Shown here: positions 1 through 9,137 of the stretch, piece after piece
How positions within the stretch are numbered: position 1 is the first letter of the stretch
Layout: the number at the start of each line of letters is the position of its first letter
NCBI GenBank assembly: GCA_030068145.1
Contig: JAPJBO010000575.1
Location: 1 to 64,000 of the forward strand
Direction of reading: 5' to 3'
Length of the DNA: 64,000 bases
Origin: Diplonema papillatum
Lineage: Eukaryota; Euglenozoa; Diplonemea; Diplonemida; Diplonemidae
Position numbers and translations under genes: made by a program
Notes under the pieces: generated by a model
What the model was told of the DNA's origin: nothing
Seen by the model: only the letters and a program-made list of their open reading frames with translations
Database searches by the model: none

Positions 1-1259
1 CTACTGCAGTTTGGCTCCACCTTTCTTTAGTCTGATTGCAGTCGTCAGATTGAATTCAGACTGGCTCGGTCCGTATCACTACTTCTTCGAGGGGACAAAC
101 AAAAAGGAAGGGAAGGACGGTGTTGCAAAAACGATTTGAAAAGAAAGAGAAAGAGGTTGCGTGCACGTATCGACAGTGGAGACTCGTGAGACGAGTGACA
201 GAAGAAAGTAGAAGAAGCTTTTTGCCCGGGGGGTGAAGGGCGTGACGGTTAATCGCGGTGCAAAAAAAATACTCGACGTAGCTGCTTTGACTCCGAATGG
301 AAGGGAGGAAATGTCAGAGGTAGAGGGGCAATACAAACACATTGTGTCACAATCTGCTTTGTTCTTCGCTTAGACCGTGTGCTGTTTTCTCACTCAGGAC
401 TGTTGACCTGATGTGTTTGTGTGTCTTGCCGTGGAAGGGTAGACCTGCATGACCTCGCATCCGTGGTTCGGTAGTTACAGCACTTGGGATCCCTTCGGTT
501 CTTTGTCTGGCAGCTTTTGTCGAGCATTTCCTTCCAAGCTGGCGCTTGTATGTAAAAGTTTCAGTCCGAGGTGGAGTGCGTCGCAACCCAGATCTGCCGT
601 GCCCTGTGCATATGCGCAGCACAAGCCATGCCCCAACGTCACGCCCTGATGCTCTGGTGTGGGAAACCGGCAGTCAGTTGATCTTCAGGCTCCTACTACC
701 GAGCACTGAAAGCTGTGCTCCCGCGTAGCAGGCTTTCTCACTGGCGCAAAGGAGAAAGTATCGTACCTGCCAGGTCCTTCCTGCTGTCTCGGCAGTAAAG
801 AAAAGAAGAGGAGCATGCACATGTTATGAGAAAGAGACGAACACCCCCCCCCCCGGGACCACCCCCCTCCCCCCCCCAAAAAAAGAAGAAATATTTGAAG
901 AGGTGCTGTGTTGCTTTGGTGGGAGCTGTTATACTTGGTAACAAAGGAGGTTGTTATTTTATTTAAAAATTTTCGTTTTTCTTTTTTGTTCTTCCATTTT
1001 ATTTTCCCCTTTCTTCGTTGTGTTAGATCAGACGGATGGGAGATGAGGGGGGCTTGGGGGTATGAAGGGAGGGAGACGCGCGGCCGGAGGAATGGCCTCG
1101 ATAAGACGCGCGTTGCTATGAGTACAACTCGAAGGTTTTCAAGTAAAAGAGAATGGGCTTCTGCACGGTGCACTGATCAAAAGATTGGCAAACAAACCAG
1201 TGTGAAGTTGTGCAAGTTGACAACTTTTTATGATACTCAAATTCGAGTTAGGGTCAAGG
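1..1259. other. Intergenic, no gene recognised
   Basis: I see no convincing coding exon on either strand; the open frames are short and low-complexity. The stretch holds a distant copy of a dispersed repeat (about 612-742, related to the SINE-like unit at 38960 and 53181), a 65-bp repeat shared with 49655-49720 (here 271-335), a poly-C/poly-A patch around 843-885 and pyrimidine-rich DNA. Confidence 0.5.
271..335. repeat. Dispersed repeat, mate of 49655-49720
   Basis: About 65 bp beginning CTCGACGTAGCTGCTT is found again, slightly diverged and in the same orientation, at 49655-49720. No terminal inverted repeats or tail can be seen, so the class is unknown. Confidence 0.6.
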
Positions 1260-1600
1260 AACGTCTTCGGAGACTTAAAAAGAAATACGTGTGGTCCACA
1301 TGTGGACGCTTAAGGTTTTATTCTTCGCTTTTTCTCACGAGCGGGGGGTCGGTCCTGCTTTTGGCTTTGTAGGTTCTCCCGACTCCCAATTCGTGGTCAG
1401 CACAAACTCAAGAGGTCTAGTCAACTATTCCCTGCAGTATTGGCATACTTTCAAAAAAAAAACCTTTCCCCCCTATGTGCGGCGGGCTAAAGACATAGCG
1501 TTGCTAATGGGATGGCGACACCTGGCTGGCGACTTTTGGGCCTAGACTCCCCTGCATGTGGACCAACTTGTGGTAAGCACATGTGGAGGAAAAAATAAAT
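1260..1600. repeat. Dispersed repeat family T
   Basis: Segments here, including CCCCTATGTGCGGCGGGC and a block ending in GCATGTGGACCAACTTGTGG, recur at 53690-53850 and, for the outer ACATGTGGAC part, in reverse orientation at 48925-48995. An adjoining stretch with AGCACAAACTCAAGA recurs at 18795-18870. It looks like a non-autonomous element of unknown class, diverged between copies. Confidence 0.6.
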
Positions 1601-1924
1601 CAAAATCCACGCCTCAACCCACCCGAATTCTCCTGCTGTAGGCTCGTGTACTCATCCTGCCATCTTTGCTCCAGTTCCTACTACTCCACGTGTGCAACGT
1701 GTGGATTTCCACACGTTAATTCTTTTGGACTTTTCCCCCCCACACGTGTGCTTCCACGTGTGGGTCCACAGGTACCACATACGGGTCTTCTAAAACTGAA
1801 TTCGTCTTAAGGTTTGACGTAGTTGTGCCAGTTCATTTTACAGAGTGAAAATTCGCGTTGCAAGCCTTCGTCAAGTGGGCTCTGATTCTTGAAATAAGTA
1901 GAAAGTGAAAACACTGCAGCTGTA
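1601..1924. repeat. CACGTG-rich inverted-repeat element
   Basis: This region is dense in CACGTGTGG and its complement, a signature shared with 38889-38960, 39232-39300, 54020-54150 and 48960-49000. The arrangement of inverted CCACACGTGG blocks suggests a foldback or MITE-like element and not transcription-factor sites. No coding exon is seen. Confidence 0.4.
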
Positions 1925-2085
1925 CTTTTGAATTTTGATCGCCACCGACACCCTCTGGGTGCTCCCAGGTGACGCGCAATCGGGGGTTTGAAACGTGATG
2001 ACTAATAACTGAAGCCCACGCCTACGCGGCGTTGACTGTGGATGGGCTTTGAAAGGGCTGCCTTGATGTTACTTTGGTCGAACTC
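1925..2085. repeat. Dispersed repeat, inverted mate of 59390-59530
   Basis: The stretch containing CACCCTCTGGGTGCTCCCAGG and CAAGGCAGCCC-type sequence appears in reverse complement at 59390-59530. The two copies are in opposite orientations about 57 kb apart, as expected of a transposed repeat. No terminal structure can be resolved. Confidence 0.6.
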
Positions 2086-2567
2086 ACACTAACCTGAAAC
2101 AATTATAGTCATCCCGTGGCCAATGCAGGCCATCGATACAGATATTCTGCATTCTAACAATAATAGTCTATCGCAGATTATCACCCCCGGCTCAAAAAGC
2201 TCTCAAGGAGGAACGTGACGAGCGAACCATCGAATCGACATGATCTTCGCCCGTGAGGTACAAAACTGGTATAATTTGCAATCAACGTGACAAGTGCGCA
2301 AAGCCAGAAATGTTGGTACGGCCTCTGGTCATTGACCAGCACCCCGTGTGTAGGTGAAGAGGGTAAAAGGAGGGGGGGGCTGTCGGAGTACTCAAAGAGG
2401 AAGAAACGGAGGAAACAGACGAAAGGGAAGGTTTGACGCAACGCTCGATCGCCCGCGAAGCGAGCAAGCGCTTTCGGTGCTGCCGTCGATCCTGAGGGGA
2501 CGAACAGTTTGGTGTCTTGCAATTCTTTTATGTTTTCTTCCTTTTGTGCCGGGTCGGTCGGCGCTCC

Positions 2568-3240
2568 CGCTAGCCTCCAGAAAATGCCAGAGGAACTCCT
2601 AAATCCTCGGTCGGTCGCGCGCCGAGAATTTCTTTTGCCGCGTGTCATTGAAGGGGGTGTCTTTTGGCATCGGCGGCTTGCTGCTTACCCGAGACGCGCA
2701 CTACTTCTTAAGGGGACTGCGCGCGACTTATAGCGCGGGGAAGAGCGAGCCAATAGCAGGTCTGTGATGCTCCTAAAATGTCCTAGGCTGCACGCGCACT
2801 ACACTGACGCATTAAACGAGTTTGAGAGCCGACACACAGCAGGCAGCCGAGCCACTCTTTGCATGCCAGCCCCTGGCTGAGCACTAATGGGACCATACGA
2901 GCCGTCCGTTTCTCCGCAAGCGTTCTTGCAGATTTTCTTCTTTGTTTGCGTTTTCCCCCCCGTCGGGGAATTCTCCCACCGTACCTCCTAGCTGCGGGGG
3001 AACGTGGGGTCGCCCTGGAATTTGCTCTTTTCTGGAGCACCGGTGTGTAGCTCTGCGGGCTTGTGTTGAGTTCTTGAGCTGAAAATGCGGGCTCGACGAG
3101 CCGTGTGAGCGTCGCATTACGCTCCCGCTGGCATCCGGAAAATGTCAGAGGAATCCTAACAATTCCGCGGTCGGTTGAGCGTCAGGAACTTCTTACTGTT
3201 TGGCTGGGAGGCTTCCTAGGGGAACAAGAGACGCAGCTTC
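2568..3240. repeat. Two direct repeat copies of about 130 bp
   Basis: The unit at 2568-2700 begins GCGCTCCCGCTAGC and contains AAATGCCAGAGGAA. A diverged direct copy lies at 3117-3240 with CGCTCCCGCTGGCATC and AAATGTCAGAGGAA. The DNA between them shows no gene. Confidence 0.5.
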
Positions 3241-3862
3241 TGACACAGGCAGCCGCGAGTTACTGCGCTGTCTACCCCTTTTGCATGATGCCGGACCAAC
3301 GGACGAAGTAAATACTGACGCCCCTCTACGCTTTAAGCTCCAGCATGCATCGATCCTATGCACCGTGTCTCCACACATTAGAGGCGCGGCTGGACGAGCT
3401 GTTCACGATCCACCTCGGTTTTTGGCCGTCGATGACGTCGCCAGTGCGATCCTTTCCGTATGCACATGCCACTGCTTCACGGGTGACAAAGCAGGCATCC
3501 TCGACAGGGGAGACGCGAAATGCGAAGCGATCGAGGAAGTCCGCCTATCGAAGCGAGCAGACTAGACATTCGACTTAGGGATGCCCAGCCTGACTCTTCC
3601 CCATCGACCCCCATGGACCCCCAGGGATGCCCCAGCAACAGCCAAAACGGCCGCGCCGCGAAAGCGAGCGGAAACTAAACTTGACCTGAAAATGACCAGG
3701 TTGACCTCATCCTCATCGTCGTTGACTCTCACATCATAAAGTAACACTAGCCCGTGAACAGCGCTCGCTTGCCTTCATGGCACTTGCACTTTGCAGAACT
3801 CAATGCTTCACGGGTGACGCGGTGACTGGGCATTTGCTTCGCTGCCTGTGATTTCCGTACCG
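3241..3862. other. Intergenic, no gene recognised
   Basis: Open frames exist on both strands, for example 3200-3565 plus, but I find no recognisable domain, coherent splice signals or preferred reading frame. The motif CTTCACGGGTGAC occurs twice (about 3476 and 3808). Confidence 0.4.
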
Positions 3863-3940
3863 TGCTGCCATCCCTAGCTGTGGGTAGCCGTTTCTCAGGC
3901 TCCCTCTCCGGAATCGAACCCTGATTTCCCGTTGCCCGTT
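3863..3940 (-). rRNA. 18S rRNA-like fragment
   Basis: Read on the minus strand, this stretch carries the near-universal small-subunit segment GGTTCGATTCCGGAGAGGG followed by AGCCTGAGAAACGGCTACC and then a GGCAGCA block in the expected order, about 75 nt in all. These belong to the 5' domain of eukaryotic 18S rRNA. Outside about 3863-3940 the match fades: the bases after GGCAGCA do not continue as CAGGCGCGCAAATT. It is therefore probably a displaced rDNA fragment or pseudogene and not a working gene. The GGTTCGATTCC motif alone could be mistaken for a tRNA B box. Confidence 0.7.
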
Positions 3941-4013
3941 GCAGCAGCCGCAGGGCTGGTCTGCAGCTTCTGCTTGAGGCAGGCGCGCGGTTTCACCAGG
4001 GGGCACATTTTGC

Positions 4014-4349
4014 ATGGGCAAGGGGGCCATCGAGCATCGGCCGTTGAAGATCGACGCGCTAAACTTCAGCCTTTCACTCAGCGCGAACTGGACCGACCCG
4101 GAACTGGCCCGCGCGATAACGGGTCTCGCTGCTGACGCAGCTGCTATCAGGGCATTGTTCGACGGCCTCGAAATGAAGCGCAGTCGCTCCATCGGCATTT
4201 CATCCGTCTTGGCATCGCCGCAAGGGATATACTCGTGTTGTTGGCTTTGCGTGTGCTGCCGAACAACCCCACCGCTCATGCTCGGAAATCTTGAGCCTGG
4301 CGGAGAAATACTCGAGGGGCTGCCTTGTGCTTACTTCGAAGGAGGCTAG
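4014..4349 (+). other. Open frame of doubtful coding status, 111 codons
   Basis: This plus-strand frame from ATG has G/C-rich third positions and an amphipathic helical look around KIDALNFSLSLSANW, but no family is recognised. Its end runs into the SINE-like insertion at 4306, and CAGGGGGCACATTTTGCATG near its start is shared with the downstream satellite. It may therefore be repeat-derived. The opposite strand is also open. Confidence 0.2.
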
Positions 4350-4534
4350 AGGGGGAGAAACAATACAACTACAAAATGGGTCTTTTTTGTTGAACGCTTA
4401 CGCCCGCCACTAAACCCAGATTCACCTGTGTTTCGTGTGGGCTACAGCACATTACCTCCTTTGATCTTTTGCAGCTGGCAGCCTCCTCAAGTATTTCCTA
4501 CAAAGCAGGTGCTTATACAAAAAAAAAAAAAAAA
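4306..4534 (+). mobile_element. SINE-like element with poly-A tail (family L)
   Basis: The element starts AAATACTCGAGGGGCTGCC and ends GTGCTTATACAA plus a run of about 16 A. Its ends are set by an uninterrupted satellite unit: TTGAGCCTGGCGGAG is followed directly by GAAAAAACAGTT at about 4803-4827, whereas here the element sits between TTGAGCCTGGCGGAG and CAGTTGCTGTGCC. Related copies lie at 16238-16500, 25513-25735, 31178-31441, 40605-40872 and 43466-43620, with a fragment near 33412-33440. I see no clear A/B boxes of a tRNA-derived SINE. The poly-A tail and insertion at an A-rich site suggest LINE-type mobilisation. Confidence 0.7.
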
Positions 4535-4539
4535 CAGTT

Positions 4540-5405
4540 GCTGTGCCGTACTACCCGCAGCGCCCGCCGCGAAGCCCAGCCTCGCTTCCGATGGGAGGGG
4601 AAGGTGCACGATTGCACAAGCTGTTGGCAGTCGTGGACTAATCCGAAACTGGTCCACCCACACTCAGCCGCTCCGTTCCGCTGTTTTTTTATCGCCGGCG
4701 GCAAAATATTCGCGTTGCCAGGGGGCACCCTTTGCATGTGCGGACGACGCGTCTTTTGTGTCGTCGAACATCCAGCGGCTCTCAGCGGGGATGCAGAAAA
4801 TTTGAGCCTGGCGGAGGAAAAAACAGTTAATTGTGCCGTATTGACCGCAGCGCCCGACGCGAAGCCCAGCCTCGCGCTTCCGATGGGAGGGTAAGGTGCT
4901 CGATTGCACAAGCTGTTGGCAGTCCGTGGGCTAATCCGAAACTGGTCCACCCACAGTCAGCCGCTCCGTTCCGCTGCTTTTATAGCCGGCGGCGAAACTT
5001 TCGTGTTGTCAGGGGGCACATTTTGCATGCGCGGACGACGCGTCTTTGTGTCGTCGAACATCCAGCGGCTCCCAGCGGGGATGCTGTGCCGGAAGAATAG
5101 GGCCAGGCGGAGGAGACACAAACGGCGCGGCTGGCCAAGCCGCGCCGCTGCTCACGAAGCCCCGGGGTCTCACTTTCCGATGGGCGGCAGGCGCGCGATT
5201 TCGCCAGGGGCACATTTTGCATGCGCGGACGACGCGTCTTTGTCGTAACATCCAGCGGCTCCCAGCGGGGATGCTGTGCCGGAAGAATAGGGCCAGGCGG
5301 ACGAGACACAAGCGGCGCGGCTGGCCAAGCCGCGCCGCTGCTCACGAAGCCCCGGGGTCTCACTTTCCGATGGGCGGCAGGCGCGCGATTTCGCCAGGGG
5401 GCATC
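4540..5405. repeat. GC-rich satellite array beside the cyclin gene
   Basis: Two unit lengths are visible. The first half repeats at about 290 bp (GCAGCGCCCG near 4556 and again near 4845). The second half repeats at exactly 190 bp (GCCGGAAGAATAGGGCCAGG at about 5088 and 5278; CTCACTTTCCGATGGGCGGC at 5168 and 5358). All units share the GGGGGCACATTTTGCATG block and a GCGCGGACGACGCGTCTTTG block. The last partial unit overlaps the 3' end of the cyclin reading frame. Arrays of this kind grow by unequal exchange. Confidence 0.8.
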
Positions 5406-6699
5406 AGCCGTTGGCAGTACTGGACGAATTGCTCATGGTCGACCCACAGGCGCCACTTGAAGTCCCGCATAAACAACGACTCGAGTTGGTTCATTTGGTC
5501 CGTCGTGACACCGCCGACGACGGCGAAGTTCTTGTTGCTGAGCGACCGCAGCTCGTGCACCTTCGACGCTACGCGGACGCTCGTGAAGAACAGTTTGAAT
5601 ACGTTGAGTTGAGACAAGATGAGGCCCTCCAGGATGAGACGGTCGATGTAAATGCAGGCCATGAGAAGGGTGGTCGGGCTGATGTAAGTGTAGTCGCAGA
5701 TTCGCCAGAGGTAGTCTTCGAGCTGGATGTCGGGAACCGTGCTCGTATCGTACGAAACGAACTTGTTCTCTTCGCTCTGTGTGTACAGGTGAATACAGAT
5801 GAATTGTTTGTGCGATTTGACCAGCACGCGTTCCGGTTAAACCGCTGCCGACATCTTTTTAGCTGCAACAAGTATGCACACTGGGAAACGCAGGAATACT
5901 GCCGACAACGAAGAGGCGGCATGTGGTGTTCAATAAACTGAGAAGTTCCTCTGGTTTGTGTCGGTTCACGGCTCACTCGGGAGACAGTCTGGCTCATAGA
6001 TTGGATTGAACTTTTGGGGCAAGGCACATACCATGACGCTCTTACGCCTGGACGCGAGGGTGTGGGAGACGATGACTGCGTTCAGCGCATCGCAGAGACT
6101 CGGCACGATCTGCTCGAACTCGGGCTGGTATTTGTCGAGGAGGTAATCGAGCTCGTTCTTGTCTGCGGGAGTTGGGGATGAAATCTTAGTTGAGCTGCTT
6201 CGGCAGAACGGAGCTGCTACTAGGGGGGGGAGTGCACGTGCTCGGAACAGTTTTGTGATAATCACCACTCTGGTCTCATCTGCACCATGTTTCGGTCCTT
6301 TCAGTCATAGACACACAAGCCGGGCCATCATCAGCGCGTAACCTGAGTGTCTGCAGACAGAATAGCAGTGCGGGTTTTCATGGGAGGTGTAGGTAGAACA
6401 ACACTACGCAGCCTTGCGAGCTTGTAGTATGGTGCTTGCAGGGCTAGGCTATTCACTCAAGATAGCCAGCTTCTAAGCGGTCAGGATTTGAATCTCCGTC
6501 CGTCCAAAGTCAGACTAAAAGACAGTAAACAGAAAGGCAAAGGCGACCCAAAGTACAAAGAACGGTCACACTGACCCACCCCCCGTGTGTTTTCGTAGCA
6601 GACTCTACTTTGCAATAAAAGTGTACCTTTGATGACATCGAGGTGCGTGTTCGTGGGTGTCAGCATGAACAGTCTGCGTTTTTCAGCAGAGTCGAGGAT
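5360..6699 (-). CDS. PHO80-type (P/U-type) cyclin, three exons visible
   Basis: Exons on the minus strand are 6699-6627, 6162-6032 and 5776-5360. Their phases fit: K-G split codon at the first junction, phase 0 at the second. Splice sites are canonical: donors GTACAC and GTATGTG, acceptors CTGTTTACAG, CTCCCGCAG and TGTACACAG. The protein has an N-terminal cyclin helix region, then the PHO80-like core with ISPTTLLMACIYIDRL, SQLNVFKLFFTSVRVASK, VGGVTTDQMNQLE and the HEQFVQYCQRL ending. Such cyclins partner CDKs of the Pho85/CRK type in phosphate signalling or cell-cycle control. From the ATG in exon 1 (MLTPTNTHLD) it would be about 195 aa, a normal length for the family; an upstream exon is possible because the frame stays open to the acceptor. 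The last dozen residues (after QRLM) are read from satellite sequence, so the native C-terminus may have been replaced. Partner and process are inferred from the family only. Confidence 0.85.
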
Positions 6700-7078
6700 C
6701 TGTAAACAGTTTCGTGTGTTTTAGACGGTTTGAAGTCTCCGGCTGACTGTTGAGACGGGGTGGGGAAATGTTAGGGGCCAACGTTTTAGGCCGATTGCCT
6801 CACATGCATGCTGAAATAGCCTCAAGTCTTCTTGGGAGAAGATTGGAAAAAAAGGGAGTGCATGACTTGTTCTGGTAGAGATGAAACCATGAGGTGGCCC
6901 TTTTCCTTTTTTCACTGGGGGCCTTTGTCTGCTGTCAACAAGGTTCGGGCTCGTCTGTGCCCCCGCAAGTTTCTCTTTTCGAGAACAAACAAGCGGTTAT
7001 AAAAAGGGTGCGCACTGTGACGAAGTACTGCATAGGTGACTACAAACACAGAAAGAAGAAGAAGTTCGCTCCGGCAAG
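6700..7078. other. Upstream of the cyclin gene, no gene recognised
   Basis: This is the likely 5' flank of the cyclin gene. It contains a TGCATGCTGA...CTCAAGTCTTCTT stretch of a dispersed family also seen at 18910-18960, 51615-51660 and 58350-58385. No promoter element can be named with confidence. Confidence 0.4.
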
Positions 7079-7380
7079 CAAAGCTTGAACCAGAATCCTT
7101 ATGGCGACAGCACCGTCTGTCTTGTGGAATAACAGACGCTGTGTCCAGGCAAGCACCAAGGTGCGCTATGCTTTGATGGTTTCGAACGGCAAGCAAAGCT
7201 TGAACCAGAGTCCTTATGGCGACAGCACCGTCTGTCTTGCGGAATAACAGACGCTGTGTCCAGGCAGGCACCAAGGTGCGCTATGCTTTGATGGTTTCGT
7301 TCAGAAAGTTGGCGGCCACTTGACCCGCCGACTCGCTGCTACTATGCTCGTGTAGCAAGCTTGAGGAAAGGAGAGGCGCC
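7079..7380 (+). repeat. Tandem 115-bp duplication of a SINE-like repeat (family R relative)
   Basis: Two near-identical units beginning GCAAGCAAAGCTTGAACC start at about 7074 and 7190. The right part continues into CCACTTGACCCG...GTGTAGCAAGCTTG. The same order of blocks (AAAGCTTGA, CAAGGTGCGC, CTTTGATG, CCACTTGACC, GTAGCA) occurs in family R at 38960-39231 and 53181-53430, so this is an old, internally duplicated relative. Confidence 0.6.
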
Positions 7381-8638
<1,258 letters not shown>

Positions 8639-8880
8639 ATCAGTGATGGGTAACCCCTGAGCGGAGTCTAGCCCAGTTACGCAATGCGCTCCCGATTGCA
8701 CCTGCCGCCCGCTCTGGTGGTTGCGACGTACACGGATTGCAGCCTTGTCTGGTATTGGCTTCCTTCTGCGTGATTTGCATGCTGCTGACTACAGCAGGTG
8801 TCCGGGGGGTATTCGCCTTCTCGTACACGTAGAGCAGCGCGGGGCGTCATGCTTTGTACATTTTAACCCAACTCCGACCA

Positions 8881-8900
8881 ACCGGACATATATGTCCGGT
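8881..8900. repeat. Palindrome next to the left piggyBac TIR
   Basis: ACCGGACATATATGTCCGGT is a perfect 20-bp palindrome immediately inside the left terminal repeat and is not repeated inside the right end. It may be an internal transposase-binding site, as piggyBac ends are often asymmetric; that role is inferred. Confidence 0.6.
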
Positions 8901-9137
8901 TAAATCTGGATTTTTCTGTAGGGGTGCTCAGGAGGCGCCAAAAAATTCCCAAAAATATGGAATTCACCCATTTCGAGCAAATCTTTTCATTGCCGCCCTC
9001 GAATGTCAAAAATTCGTCAGCAATGACGATTGAAACCAAGTGGCGAGATTGGGGAAACCCCCGGAAAACCGGCTTTTTCAATGCCTTGTCATCAACAGTC
9101 GAAACAATCCAGGAACTTGGGCAGTGAAAAGTACAAA

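Noticed and set aside
1680-1790. Cluster of CACGTG E-box-like transcription-factor sites
   Set aside because: The same motifs recur with identical neighbours in several intergenic places, so they belong to a repeat family.
3900-3925. tRNA gene suggested by a GGTTCGATTCC box on the minus strand
   Set aside because: The surrounding bases match the 18S rRNA segment in order, and no acceptor stem or A box can be formed.
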